A DNA stretch of 8,028 nt from Planctomycetaceae bacterium (GCA_031266315.1 JAISBG010000703.1:1-8028), one strand, 5' to 3'. Shown: positions 1-6,985, counted from the first letter of the stretch. Notes: a model not told the origin generated them from the sequence alone. Numbers and translations are program-made.

Positions 1-744
1 TGTAATTTTTCGTGCGTTTATTGTCAAGTTCTTGCCGAGAATCTGAAAAATTCCGCGCGAAAGGATAATTCCGCAACATCTATTGATCTTAATTTGCTTG
101 AATTGGAACTTCGGGAATTGGCGGGTATGGTCAATGACGGTTCGTTGTTCCGTGATACATGGCTTTCTCATACACCGCCGGAAAAACAAATTTTGCGTGA
201 TATTGCGTTCAGCGGCGACGGTGAACCGACGTTATCGTTGCAATTTCCAGAAGCCGTCAGTCGGGTTACGGCGGTTCGCAGAGAACTCTGTACAGAATCA
301 ACAAAAATTGTTTTAATCACCAACGCCAGCACGCTCCATATTGAATCAATTCGTAACACATTGAAAACGCTACTTGCCAACAACGGCGAAATCTGGGCAA
401 AACTTGATGCGGGAACACCTGCTTATTTCCGAACAATTTCACGTTCGACAATTCCGTATGAAAAAATCCTGACGAATTTGACGGAATTTTCCAAAACCAA
501 TCCGATAGTGATTCAATCTTGTTTTACGTTGTTGCACGATAAAGAGCCGGACGATGAAGAAATCCGGCAATATGCGGAACGCTTGAAATTGATGAAACAG
601 ATACAAAGAGTACAGATTTACACGGTTGCTCGTCAGACGCCGGAATCTTGGGTTTTACCGCTTTCCAATGAACAACTTGACAAAATTTCCGAAACGGTAC
701 GAAAATTAACAGGCTTACAGGTTGATTCGTTTTACTCCGCGTAA
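1..744 (+). CDS. Radical SAM protein, COG0731-like (5' partial)
   Basis: The reading frame is open from the first base to the TAA at 742-744 (247 codons shown), so the N-terminus lies outside the window. The first visible residues, CNFSCVYCQ, hold the CxxxCxxC motif that binds the radical SAM 4Fe-4S cluster (Cys 1, 5 and 8 of the visible part). FSGDGEPTL at about residue 70 is the glycine-rich SAM-binding segment typical of the COG0731 group of Fe-S oxidoreductases (related to wyosine-type TYW1 enzymes). VLITNAST (about 104), WAKLDAGT and IVIQSCF follow in the order expected of a radical SAM barrel. Family members usually have only a short leader before the cysteines, so perhaps 20-40 residues are missing. 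It is probably cytoplasmic. The substrate cannot be told from sequence; TYW1-like tRNA modification is one possibility only. Family assignment is firm, function is not. An internal ATG at 127 cannot be the true start because the cysteine motif lies upstream of it. Confidence 0.9.
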   Translation, partial: CNFSCVYCQVLAENLKNSARKDNSATSIDLNLLELELRELAGMVNDGSLFRDTWLSHTPPEKQILRDIAFSGDGEPTLSLQFPEAVSRVTAVRRELCTESTKIVLITNASTLHIESIRNTLKTLLANNGEIWAKLDAGTPAYFRTISRSTIPYEKILTNLTEFSKTNPIVIQSCFTLLHDKEPDDEEIRQYAERLKLMKQIQRVQIYTVARQTPESWVLPLSNEQLDKISETVRKLTGLQVDSFYSA

Positions 745-769
745 ATTTTTTGAAAAATTTATGCGGAGT
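734..769 (+). terminator. Terminator-like hairpin overlapping the radical SAM stop codon
   Basis: Bases 734-749 pair with 754-769: a 16-bp stem with one G-T pair and loop TTGA. The base of the stem is ACTCCGC/GCGGAGT and the upper part is A/T. The gene's TAA (742-744) lies inside the left arm, so the last codons also form the hairpin. A run of six T begins at 776, about 7 nt after the stem, which is further than in a textbook intrinsic terminator. Role inferred from position and shape. Confidence 0.6.
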
Positions 770-865
770 GTGATACTTTTTTCATGTATTTGTGTATAAT
801 TTTTAAGATTAACGATTCATTTTTTTTCCTAGTGTTCACGAATTGGTGTGGTGTTTTTATTAACT

Positions 866-1174
866 CATGTTACGCACCGTAGTTAAAAAGTCAAGGTGAA
901 GATATTTTGATTCTTAAGTCCGTAGGACTTTAACATGGATAACCCCGTGCAAGTGCAACGCAGCACGGGGCATTGAGTTCAACAGAGCCTTGCCGTGAGC
1001 ATGTTGAACTGCTACGCAGTTCGTGGTGAGGGGATTCCGTTTACCCCGTGCTGCACTTCGTTTGCACGGGGTTATCCACGTTAAAGTCCTACGGACTAAA
1101 ATCATGAATAAACACCTTTACTTTGACTTTGATTCATCCCAAACGGTTACTTTTTACCGACGGTGCGTAACATG
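866..1174. repeat. Palindromic element A (about 309 bp, hairpin of hairpins)
   Basis: This is a long imperfect inverted repeat. The outer arms carry CATGTTACGCACCG at 866-879 and its exact reverse complement at 1161-1174, and similarity continues inward (TTAAAAAGT at 883-891 against ACTTTTTA near 1150). The inner arms 917-970 and 1044-1097 match almost perfectly over 54 bp. Each arm contains small hairpins: GTCC-GTA-GGAC, and an 8-bp CCCCGTGC/GCACGGGG stem whose 12-nt loop differs between arms. The centre adds GTTCAACA/TGTTGAAC (977-984/1002-1009) and GAACTGC-TAC-GCAGTTC (1006-1022). Nothing in it looks coding; the 63-codon minus-strand frame at 914-1105 is a by-product of the palindrome. It could be a non-autonomous mobile repeat (MITE- or REP-like) or a structured RNA/DNA signal; the sequence alone does not decide. 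Confidence 0.85.
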
Positions 1175-1205
1175 AATTATTAATTTAGGGAGGTATATTA
1201 CGCAA

Positions 1206-1285
1206 TCTCCTTTCAGGACGAAATATTTTTAAAGTATAAACGAACCGTTTATGGGCTCCATAAACAAAATAGACCGTTACATTTT
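1206..1285. repeat. Half copy (D') of the element D right end
   Basis: The block at 1208-1237, starting TCCTTTCAGGACGAAAT, recurs at 7504-7534 with a single inserted T. The block at 1260-1285, containing AAATAGACCGTTACATTTT, recurs at 7555-7580 with two differences. The 22 bp between them has diverged; here it contains the perfect hairpin GTTTATGG-GCT-CCATAAAC (1246-1264). Only the right half of a D-type element is present, so this is a solo end or a decayed copy. It ends about 21 bp before the oxidoreductase start codon and therefore lies in the untranslated leader or promoter region of that gene. Confidence 0.75.
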
Positions 1286-1306
1286 CAAACATAATGTGAG
1301 CAAATT

Positions 1307-2656
1307 ATGACAACAAAAATTTCCCGCCGAATGGCAATTAAAACAGCCGCAACAACAACTGCGTTTGGGCTTGCAGCGTTACAAACGGAAACGTCTTCAT
1401 CGCAAATCATCGGTGCCAATGAACGGATTCGGCTCGGATTCATTGGTATTGCCAATCGCGGCAGTCAATTACTTGACGCCTTCAAAATTCACGCCGATGC
1501 GGAAATTGCCGCTTTGTGTGATGTCAATACCAAAACACTTGGAACCGTTCGCGAAAAATTCGGGGCAAATATTGTTGCGGAATCTGATTTCCGAAAACTT
1601 TATGAACAAAAAGACCTCGACGCCGTTGTTATCGCAACTCCTGATCACTGGCACGCCATTCAAACGGTTGAAGCGTGTAAGGCGGGTAAAGATGTGTATT
1701 GTGAAAAGCCGCTTTGTGTTACGGTTTTTGAGGGGCGGAAAATGGTTGAAGCGGCACGGAAATATCGCCGGATTGTTCAGGTTGGAATTCACCGGCGAAG
1801 TTCGCCGTTGTATCGGGAACTTGCCCGGCAGGGTGCCGATCAATTGGTCGGTTTTGTTACAGTAGGGCGTTCTTTCCGACCAAGCAATATGTTTCCCAAC
1901 GGTATTGGAAAAGCGGAACCGACCGAACCGCCGAAAGAATTAGATTGGAATCTTTGGCTCGGTCCGCGTCCCGAATCGCCTTATCAGACAACCATCGCAC
2001 CGTACAAATTCCGTTGGCGGCATCTTTATTCGTCACAAATGGGCAATTGGGGAGTTCATTTTCTTGATGCAATGCGTTGGTTGCTTGGCGACGAGTCGCC
2101 GGTTTCGCTTTGCGCTATGGGAGGACGTTACGTTATTGATGATGACCGCACCGTACCGGATACCGCCGAAGTCATTTTTGAATTGCCCAAAGGACGATTA
2201 CTTTCGTTCTGTCAATACGAAGCGTGCGGCAATCCTTGTCTGGCAACAGATGAACGTTTCCGTCCGTTGGGTGAAATTGAGTTACGAGGAACAAACGGGA
2301 CACTTTATATTGATGAACGAAAATATCTTATCAAACCGGAACAACCCGGTCAATTTCAGGCGAAAGGGGAACGCATGAAGGAAGTCCGTGCCGAAGGAAC
2401 CGGCGGCGGAAGCAATCAATGGATTACCGAACTTCACGCACGAAATTTCCTTGATTGCGTGAAAAGCCGTGAATTACCAAATTGCGATATTGAAACCGGT
2501 CATCGAAGTACATCAATGAGTTTACTTGCCAACATCTCGCTTGCCATTCGCCAACGACTCGATTGGAATCCCGAAAAAGAACAATTTATCAATAACGATA
2601 CAGCAAATCAATTACTGCATTACCAATACCGCCAACCATGGAAATTGGAAATCTAA
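1307..2656 (+). CDS. Tat-exported Gfo/Idh/MocA family oxidoreductase
   Basis: A 449-residue protein, a normal length for exported members of this family. Residues 1-33 form a twin-arginine leader (SRRMAIK at 6-12, then a hydrophobic Ala/Thr-rich stretch), so it is probably exported folded with its cofactor. The NAD(P)-binding Rossmann fold begins at about 41 with LGFIGIANRG (43-52), a variant of the glycine-rich loop. DHWHA (113-117) and the family hallmark EKP (133-135) follow. The C-terminal Gfo/Idh/MocA domain includes FRWRH and GNWGVHFLD (246-254), where His251 and Asp254 fit the usual catalytic region. Relatives oxidise or reduce sugars, inositols or sugar derivatives; the substrate is unknown here. 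No clear Shine-Dalgarno precedes the ATG, but the twin-arginine motif starts five residues later, which supports this start. Repeat D' lies just upstream and element B lies downstream. Exported family members with this leader are very common in Planctomycetes. Confidence 0.93.
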   Translation: MTTKISRRMAIKTAATTTAFGLAALQTETSSSQIIGANERIRLGFIGIANRGSQLLDAFKIHADAEIAALCDVNTKTLGTVREKFGANIVAESDFRKLYEQKDLDAVVIATPDHWHAIQTVEACKAGKDVYCEKPLCVTVFEGRKMVEAARKYRRIVQVGIHRRSSPLYRELARQGADQLVGFVTVGRSFRPSNMFPNGIGKAEPTEPPKELDWNLWLGPRPESPYQTTIAPYKFRWRHLYSSQMGNWGVHFLDAMRWLLGDESPVSLCAMGGRYVIDDDRTVPDTAEVIFELPKGRLLSFCQYEACGNPCLATDERFRPLGEIELRGTNGTLYIDERKYLIKPEQPGQFQAKGERMKEVRAEGTGGGSNQWITELHARNFLDCVKSRELPNCDIETGHRSTSMSLLANISLAIRQRLDWNPEKEQFINNDTANQLLHYQYRQPWKLEI

Positions 2657-2766
2657 ACTCCGAATATACTGTGTTCGTCATAAAATTAGTATTTTCATAA
2701 CTATTCAGTATAATTTTTGTTAAAATTTTGTATGATTATTTATTTAACAGGTACAAAAAATGGCGT

Positions 2767-2954
2767 AGCCCGATAGGGCTTAATTTTCATAACCGCAGGT
2801 CTTTGACCTGCGGTGTAACGACAGAAAACTATTGTCTGAAAGGCTGAACTTAACACGGTAACGGCTTAAAATTCTGCCTTTCAGGCAGTAGGTTCATTAG
2901 TTTGTAACCGCAGGTCAAAGACCTGCGGTTACGAAAATAAAGCCCTATCGGGCT
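2767..2954. repeat. Palindromic element B (about 188 bp, hairpin of hairpins)
   Basis: The left arm 2767-2819 and right arm 2904-2954 are reverse complements with only a few differences. In order the hairpins are: AGCCC-GATA-GGGCT (2767-2780); ACCGCAGGTC-TTT-GACCTGCGGT (2792-2814); a weak GTCT-GAA-AGGC; then in the right half CTGCCT-TTC-AGGCAG (2875-2889), the mirrored 10-bp stem with an AAA-type loop, and AGCCC-TATC-GGGCT (2941-2954). The inner segments 2829-2848 and 2872-2891 also pair with each other, so the palindrome is nested almost to its centre at about 2860. It starts 111 bp after the oxidoreductase stop codon. When transcribed it could fold either as one long hairpin or as a row of short ones and might act as a terminator; there is no U-tract typical of an intrinsic one. 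Confidence 0.85.
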
Positions 2955-3129
2955 ATTCGGTTTTTCGGATTGATCCAGAAAATAGTTGTTACTTGAAAAA
3001 TACCCAATACACCTCCTAATATAGCATATTTCCCATTTATACTTTTCCTAAATATATGTTAAATATAAATTGAACAAATAAATTTTAATAAAACAATAAA
3101 TAAAAAAAGTATTTATCGTAATTATATGT

Positions 3130-3192
3130 GCAAGCGAAAATAACACACTCATTGACAAAAAATTCACACACCAGCTCACTATTTTCGCTTGC
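3130..3192. promoter_or_regulatory. 13-bp inverted repeat upstream of the orphan secreted protein gene
   Basis: GCAAGCGAAAATA (3130-3142) is exactly reverse-complemented at 3180-3192, with a 37-nt spacer; ATG/CAT-type outer pairing adds a few bases after one mismatch. The spacer holds TTGACA (3152-3157), a perfect -35 word, but the best -10 candidate at normal spacing is poor. TATAAA at 3201-3206 lies too far away to pair with it. The repeat ends 36 bp before the ATG. It could be a paired operator or a leader stem; only the repeat itself is certain. Confidence 0.4.
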
Positions 3193-3214
3193 GCATGTCT
3201 TATAAAATAAGTGT

Positions 3215-3221
3215 GAAAGGA
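3215..3221 (+). promoter_or_regulatory. Ribosome binding site of the orphan gene
   Basis: GAAAGGA lies 7 nt before the ATG at 3229. It is the clearest ribosome binding site in the left half of the window and supports both this start and the reality of the gene. Confidence 0.65.
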
Positions 3222-3228
3222 TTTTTCT

Positions 3229-4266
3229 ATGAAGTTGTTGGCATTTTTTATTATTTCAGTAATGATCAATGTAAATGTTTATGCTGAAAATAATTTTGTA
3301 TCACATAAATTGATAAATTTTCGTGATATTTCACTGAATGAAGACATGTATTTTCCCACTATCTTTTCTGCCGACGAGATAAAGATGTCTGAAATGATAG
3401 ATACAATTCGTATAAAAATAGACGTGTCTATGGATTCAAAATCGTTATTTTCTTTATTGCCTCCGCTTTGGGATGCGAAGACAAAAACGGCATTGATCAT
3501 TTTCAAGGACACGGACGATAATTTTATTCCTGTTTCGGCAACACTGATTCGTTCCAAAAATACCCATAACGGCATGATTGCTGTATCAAAGTTACAACAT
3601 GAAATTTTTAGTCAGTTTGACAAAATGGAACGTTCTGTTAAAGAATTAAAAAAAGAAGTAATAACAAACATGAAGACTTTTGTCGCTCAACGAAAGAAAC
3701 TTGATTTTGATGAACCGTCATTGATTTATGAAACAATTGCACAAAAAGTTGAAACAAATATGAATGCCGTTACGAATGAGGATACTGCTTTTCTTAAAAT
3801 AGCTTTACAAGAACTTGTTGTTGCTTACAAAGACGATCTGAATGCAGATTTACAAGTAGAAAATCAAAAGATGGCAGTAATCAATCAAAGGTCTGCCGAA
3901 TTAGAGCAGGCTTCTAAAAATATTCGTATCAGATTAAAAAGTGGTTTACGTTTACTTCCAAATGAAAAGGAATTTCAGATGAAACGAGGTGTCATCGCAG
4001 GGGAACTTAAAGCTCTTCGTGCTAGGATTAATAAAACGAAAGATCGTTTACCCCAAATGTTTGATAGAAAAGTAACTCTGATAAAAAGAAGATTTGAAAC
4101 TTATGAAAAATTACTAACTCAATATACCGAATTAACAAAACTTGACAATGAAAAACAAAAGATTATTGATATTATTGCTAAATTGGACAACGAAAATATT
4201 GTGTTGACTATTTCTCTTTTGTATGGAGATGAAATTATTCTGGTTTTTTGGGCGGAAAAGGAATGA
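3229..4266 (+). CDS. Secreted coiled-coil protein of unknown function
   Basis: A 345-residue protein that I do not recognise. Residues 1-19 (MKLLAFFIISVMINVNVYA) look like a Sec signal peptide cut after VYA, with no lipobox cysteine. Residues about 20-117 are mixed and probably beta-rich. From about 118 the protein is mainly charged helix: about 118-160, 190-235 and 247-322, with heptad-like Leu/Ile spacing and many Lys/Glu/Arg pairs, as in periplasmic coiled coils. The last 20 residues turn hydrophobic (IVLTISLLYGDEIILVFWAEKE), possibly a beta strand packing against the N-terminal part. A good ribosome binding site precedes the ATG. The gene is clearly richer in A+T, with A/T-ending codons, than the genes on either side, which fits later acquisition or weak constraint. 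The following gene starts 102 bp downstream in the same direction, so co-transcription is possible. A structural or scaffold role is a guess only. Confidence 0.75.
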   Translation: MKLLAFFIISVMINVNVYAENNFVSHKLINFRDISLNEDMYFPTIFSADEIKMSEMIDTIRIKIDVSMDSKSLFSLLPPLWDAKTKTALIIFKDTDDNFIPVSATLIRSKNTHNGMIAVSKLQHEIFSQFDKMERSVKELKKEVITNMKTFVAQRKKLDFDEPSLIYETIAQKVETNMNAVTNEDTAFLKIALQELVVAYKDDLNADLQVENQKMAVINQRSAELEQASKNIRIRLKSGLRLLPNEKEFQMKRGVIAGELKALRARINKTKDRLPQMFDRKVTLIKRRFETYEKLLTQYTELTKLDNEKQKIIDIIAKLDNENIVLTISLLYGDEIILVFWAEKE

Positions 4267-4355
4267 TTGTACTTGATATATACTCTTCACACTTTAAAAT
4301 TCGGTTTTCGTTTTAGCCGCCCAGCGTAATGGCAAATGAAAAAAACCGAAATCAC

Positions 4356-4362
4356 AAGGGAG
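4356..4362 (+). promoter_or_regulatory. Ribosome binding site that fixes the M60 peptidase start
   Basis: AAGGGAG lies 6 nt before the ATG at 4369. The earlier in-frame ATG at 4336 has no comparable site and would add 11 charged residues (MKKTEITREFS) in front of an otherwise normal signal peptide. The start at 4369 is therefore preferred. Confidence 0.7.
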
Positions 4363-4368
4363 TTTTCC

Positions 4369-6615
4369 ATGTTACGATTCCAAACGATGATGGTTTGTGG
4401 ACTTTTACTGTTTCTTTCCTATATTGCCCCTATTTATGGCGAAATCGGCGAGGCTGAAATTCGGTTTCTGACTGACGGGGTCGAAGGAATTGCTCCTACT
4501 GGTGTGCCGGGACCGCTTTGTGTGTTCGGCAAGAATGCCGCACCAATTCTTGCCGGTAAAGAAGGTAATTCACTCGCTCCACTTCTTGCCGCCGCGAAGT
4601 TTGGCAAAGGTCGCGTCATCGCTTTTGGGCATGGCGGTTATTTGAGTAAAGAATTGCTCACGCAAAAATATGGTTCAAAGCGTTTAGTTTCGAATATTGT
4701 CCGTTGGCTTGCTGCCGGAAATCAATCACCTCGAATTGCCGTTGTTGGTAGTCCGGAGTTGGCGGACTTTATTGCAACACTTGGCTACGAAGGTCAAAAA
4801 CTTGACAGCCTGACTGATCCTAAGGCGGCGGGACAATTCCAAATTCTGGTGATGGACTGTGCGCATCTTCCAATGAACCAGATTGAGCGGATATCGAAAT
4901 TCGTTTCCAACGGCGGCGGACTTTGTACTGCGTCACTCGGTTGGGGTTGGCTTCAGGTGTCTGGTAAAACAGACCTGAAAACGGAACACACTGGTAATCT
5001 CCTCCTCAGTCCGATGGGAATTGTCTGGACAGATGGTTATCTCGGTACCACGCTGAAAAAAGACGGGGTTGATCTTTACGCCGTTTCGACTGACATACCG
5101 CTGAAGTTCATTAACGTAACGGAATCAATCATTGCCGTCGATGCCCACGAAAAAGGAACAAAAAAACTCACTCCCAACGAAATTGCGCAAGCAATTGCAA
5201 CGATTGAACGAGGAATCCGTTCTATTCCGGCGCGGCAATCGTCAGTTCTCGCTCCGCTGAAACAATACGTTGACCGTGAAGTTATTCCGACGGAAAAAAA
5301 CAAGATTCGCAAAAATTTGATGATTGCCGATGTTTTGGCTGTAACGTTGCAAACGGAAAGATATCTGAACAGACAACGTACCAATGGAATACCGCGAGAT
5401 GGAATTCTGTTCTTGCCTGCCGGTAACGATTTTCCCGGTTCCGTACCGAATGATGCCAAAACTGTTTCGCAAAAAATTAAAATTGACACGAAAATTCCTG
5501 CTTGGCACTCGACCGGTTTGTACGCTGCACCGGGAAGTACCGTAACGGTTAAACTCCCCAAAGATTTTTCCGTACCGAAAAATTCGACTTTAAGTGTTCG
5601 TATCGGTTGCCATCGCGACAAACTTTGGGGAAAAGACGAATGGAAACGATTTCCTGAAATCACTATTGAGATTCCATGCCGAGATGAAACAACAAAGATC
5701 GTCAATCCTTTCGGTGGACTTGTTTATATTGTCGTTCCTCGAAATTTCGACAAAGGAGAAATTACCGTACAAATCAGCGGTTGTATTGAGGCTCCTTTGT
5801 TTGTTTTTGGAAAAACCAAGATTGACGATTGGAAAAAAGTTATTCGAAACGCTCCGGCTCCGTGGGGCGAACTGGCGTCAGACCGAGTGATTTTATCGCT
5901 TCCTTCGCAACATTTGCGTGAACTCGACGATCCGGACGCCGTGATGGAATTTTGGAACAAGGTGCTTGACGATGATGCCGAACTCTGCGGAAGTCCGGTG
6001 AAACGGGAACGCCCCGAGCGGATCGTCTGCGATCGACAAATTAGTGCCGGATCCTTGCATTCCGGTTATCCCGTAATGACTCACATGGATGCCGGAAAGG
6101 AATTCATCAATTTGCATAATCATCCTGAAAAAGGTTGGGGATTTTATCACGAATTCGGACACAATCACCAATCCGGCGATTGGACATTCGATGGAACCGT
6201 CGAAGTAACGGTTAATCTGTTTACGTTGTACAATCTCAAACAATTTGGAATCAAAAGGGAATCGGCGCATCTCCAACAGAAAACAGAGCAACGAACTAAA
6301 AAACGTGACAAATATTTTGCAGCCGGTTCGCCGTTTGATCAATGGAAATCGGATCCGTTCCTTGCGCTCATTATGTATTCCGACATCATTGATGAATTTG
6401 GCTGGGAACCATTCAAGGCGGTGTTTCGGGAATACCGTGAACTGAAAAAGGAGGAACGTCCCAAAAACGATGACAAAAAACGTGATCAATGGTTGATACG
6501 TTTATCGCGTCAACTCGGCAAAAATTTGGGACCATATTTTGACCGCTGGGGTATTCCCGTTTCGCAAACTGCCAAAAACGCCGTCAAGGAGTTACCGGAA
6601 TGGCTGCCATATTAA
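4369..6615 (+). CDS. Secreted M60 (enhancin/TCAF-like) zinc metallopeptidase
   Basis: A 748-residue protein from the preferred start. Residues 1-24 (ending APIYG) form a Sec signal peptide. About 25-230 resemble the N-terminal part of TCAF/FAM115-type proteins: FGKGRVIAFGHGGYL (78-92) and FVSNGGGLCTA (178-188) fit a class I glutamine amidotransferase-like fold with no obvious catalytic triad. The M60 domain spans about 375-690: STGLYAAPG (381-389), RIGCH, FGGLVYIVV (448-456), the EAPLFVFGKT segment, then zinc motif HEFGH (His594, Glu595, His598) with Glu612 fitting the HExxH-x(8-28)-E signature. All zinc ligands and the catalytic Glu are present, so it should be active. M60 enzymes cleave glycoproteins such as mucins; the true target is unknown. 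It is probably periplasmic or secreted. It follows the orphan coiled-coil gene by 102 bp and converges with the lectin-like gene at the right edge. Confidence 0.92.
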   Translation: MLRFQTMMVCGLLLFLSYIAPIYGEIGEAEIRFLTDGVEGIAPTGVPGPLCVFGKNAAPILAGKEGNSLAPLLAAAKFGKGRVIAFGHGGYLSKELLTQKYGSKRLVSNIVRWLAAGNQSPRIAVVGSPELADFIATLGYEGQKLDSLTDPKAAGQFQILVMDCAHLPMNQIERISKFVSNGGGLCTASLGWGWLQVSGKTDLKTEHTGNLLLSPMGIVWTDGYLGTTLKKDGVDLYAVSTDIPLKFINVTESIIAVDAHEKGTKKLTPNEIAQAIATIERGIRSIPARQSSVLAPLKQYVDREVIPTEKNKIRKNLMIADVLAVTLQTERYLNRQRTNGIPRDGILFLPAGNDFPGSVPNDAKTVSQKIKIDTKIPAWHSTGLYAAPGSTVTVKLPKDFSVPKNSTLSVRIGCHRDKLWGKDEWKRFPEITIEIPCRDETTKIVNPFGGLVYIVVPRNFDKGEITVQISGCIEAPLFVFGKTKIDDWKKVIRNAPAPWGELASDRVILSLPSQHLRELDDPDAVMEFWNKVLDDDAELCGSPVKRERPERIVCDRQISAGSLHSGYPVMTHMDAGKEFINLHNHPEKGWGFYHEFGHNHQSGDWTFDGTVEVTVNLFTLYNLKQFGIKRESAHLQQKTEQRTKKRDKYFAAGSPFDQWKSDPFLALIMYSDIIDEFGWEPFKAVFREYRELKKEERPKNDDKKRDQWLIRLSRQLGKNLGPYFDRWGIPVSQTAKNAVKELPEWLPY

Positions 6616-6677
6616 CTGTTTTCATGAATAGCCGGCAGTGTAACGAAACGAAACCCAATTATACTCATTACACTTGA

Positions 6678-6985
6678 AATTTTGCTGATTCTATCGGATT
6701 AGGTGTTTTACAAGAGAATCGTAAAATAATTTGGTAATATTTCATCGGAATTCTCGTTAAAGATAAGCAATTATAAGGTGGGCGACCTTTTGCTAAAAGG
6801 TCGCGTCGGCGTACTCGCCGACAGTGAATTAGATTAACACTGGCAAATAGTGTTGCCTTCCGTTTTGGAGTCAATGCCGAGTCAACCGGCGCGACCGCCC
6901 AGCGGGCGGATCGCCCACCTGATGATTGCCTACCTTTAATGAAATTCCGTTGTGAAACACCTAATACGGTAGAATCAGAAATTTT
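6678..6985. repeat. Palindromic element C (about 308 bp, hairpin of hairpins)
   Basis: The outer arms share GATTCTA, GGATTAGGTGTTTTACAA-like sequence (6687-6713) with the reverse complement of about 6949-6976. The left arm carries about 32 extra bases (about 6714-6746). The inner arms AGGTGGGCGA (6776-6785) and TCGCCCACCT (6911-6920) match exactly. The left arm has a perfect 10-bp hairpin, GCGACCTTTT-GCT-AAAAGGTCGC (6782-6804), then GTCGGCG-TACT-CGCCGAC (6805-6822). At the equivalent place the right arm has CCGCCC-AGC-GGGCGG (6895-6909), whose loop read on the other strand is also GCT. The stem has thus been swapped while the loop is kept. It lies between two convergent genes, 62 bp past the peptidase stop codon. 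The 68-codon minus-strand frame inside it is spurious. Confidence 0.82.

Larger units (their letters stand above)
2955..3228. other. A+T-rich intergenic leader, no gene seen
   Basis: This stretch is strongly A+T-rich with long A runs around 3085-3110. I see no convincing gene. The 73-codon minus-strand frame at 3048-3269 has no family features and overlaps the signal-peptide end of the next gene. The only structure worth noting is the inverted repeat at 3130-3192, listed separately. The drop in G+C starts here and continues through the following gene. Confidence 0.6.

Noticed and set aside
914..1105. 63-codon minus-strand frame in element A
   Set aside because: It lies wholly within the palindrome, has no family features and no ribosome binding site; open frames on both strands are expected from inverted repeats.
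2665..2712. TATACTG/CAGTATA inverted repeat after the oxidoreductase gene
   Set aside because: Only 7 bp with a 34-nt spacer in A+T-rich DNA; likely by chance. A TATAAT word at 2709-2714 has no matching -35.
3000..3025. Minus-strand AGGAGG-like word followed by a TTG
   Set aside because: The frame after it closes within about 20 codons inside element B, so a real small gene cannot be supported.
3048..3269. 73-codon minus-strand frame
   Set aside because: A+T-rich, low-complexity Ile/Phe/Tyr content, overlaps the well-supported start of the secreted protein gene, and has no recognisable features.
4336..4368. Upstream ATG at 4336 as start of the M60 peptidase
   Set aside because: It would put 11 charged residues before the signal peptide and lacks a good ribosome binding site, whereas the ATG at 4369 has AAGGGAG at 6 nt.
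5893..6489. 198-codon minus-strand frame opposite the M60 domain
   Set aside because: It runs antisense to the conserved zinc-binding region of a clearly real gene; its residues look like a shadow translation. The 209-codon frame at 5076-5705 is rejected on the same grounds.
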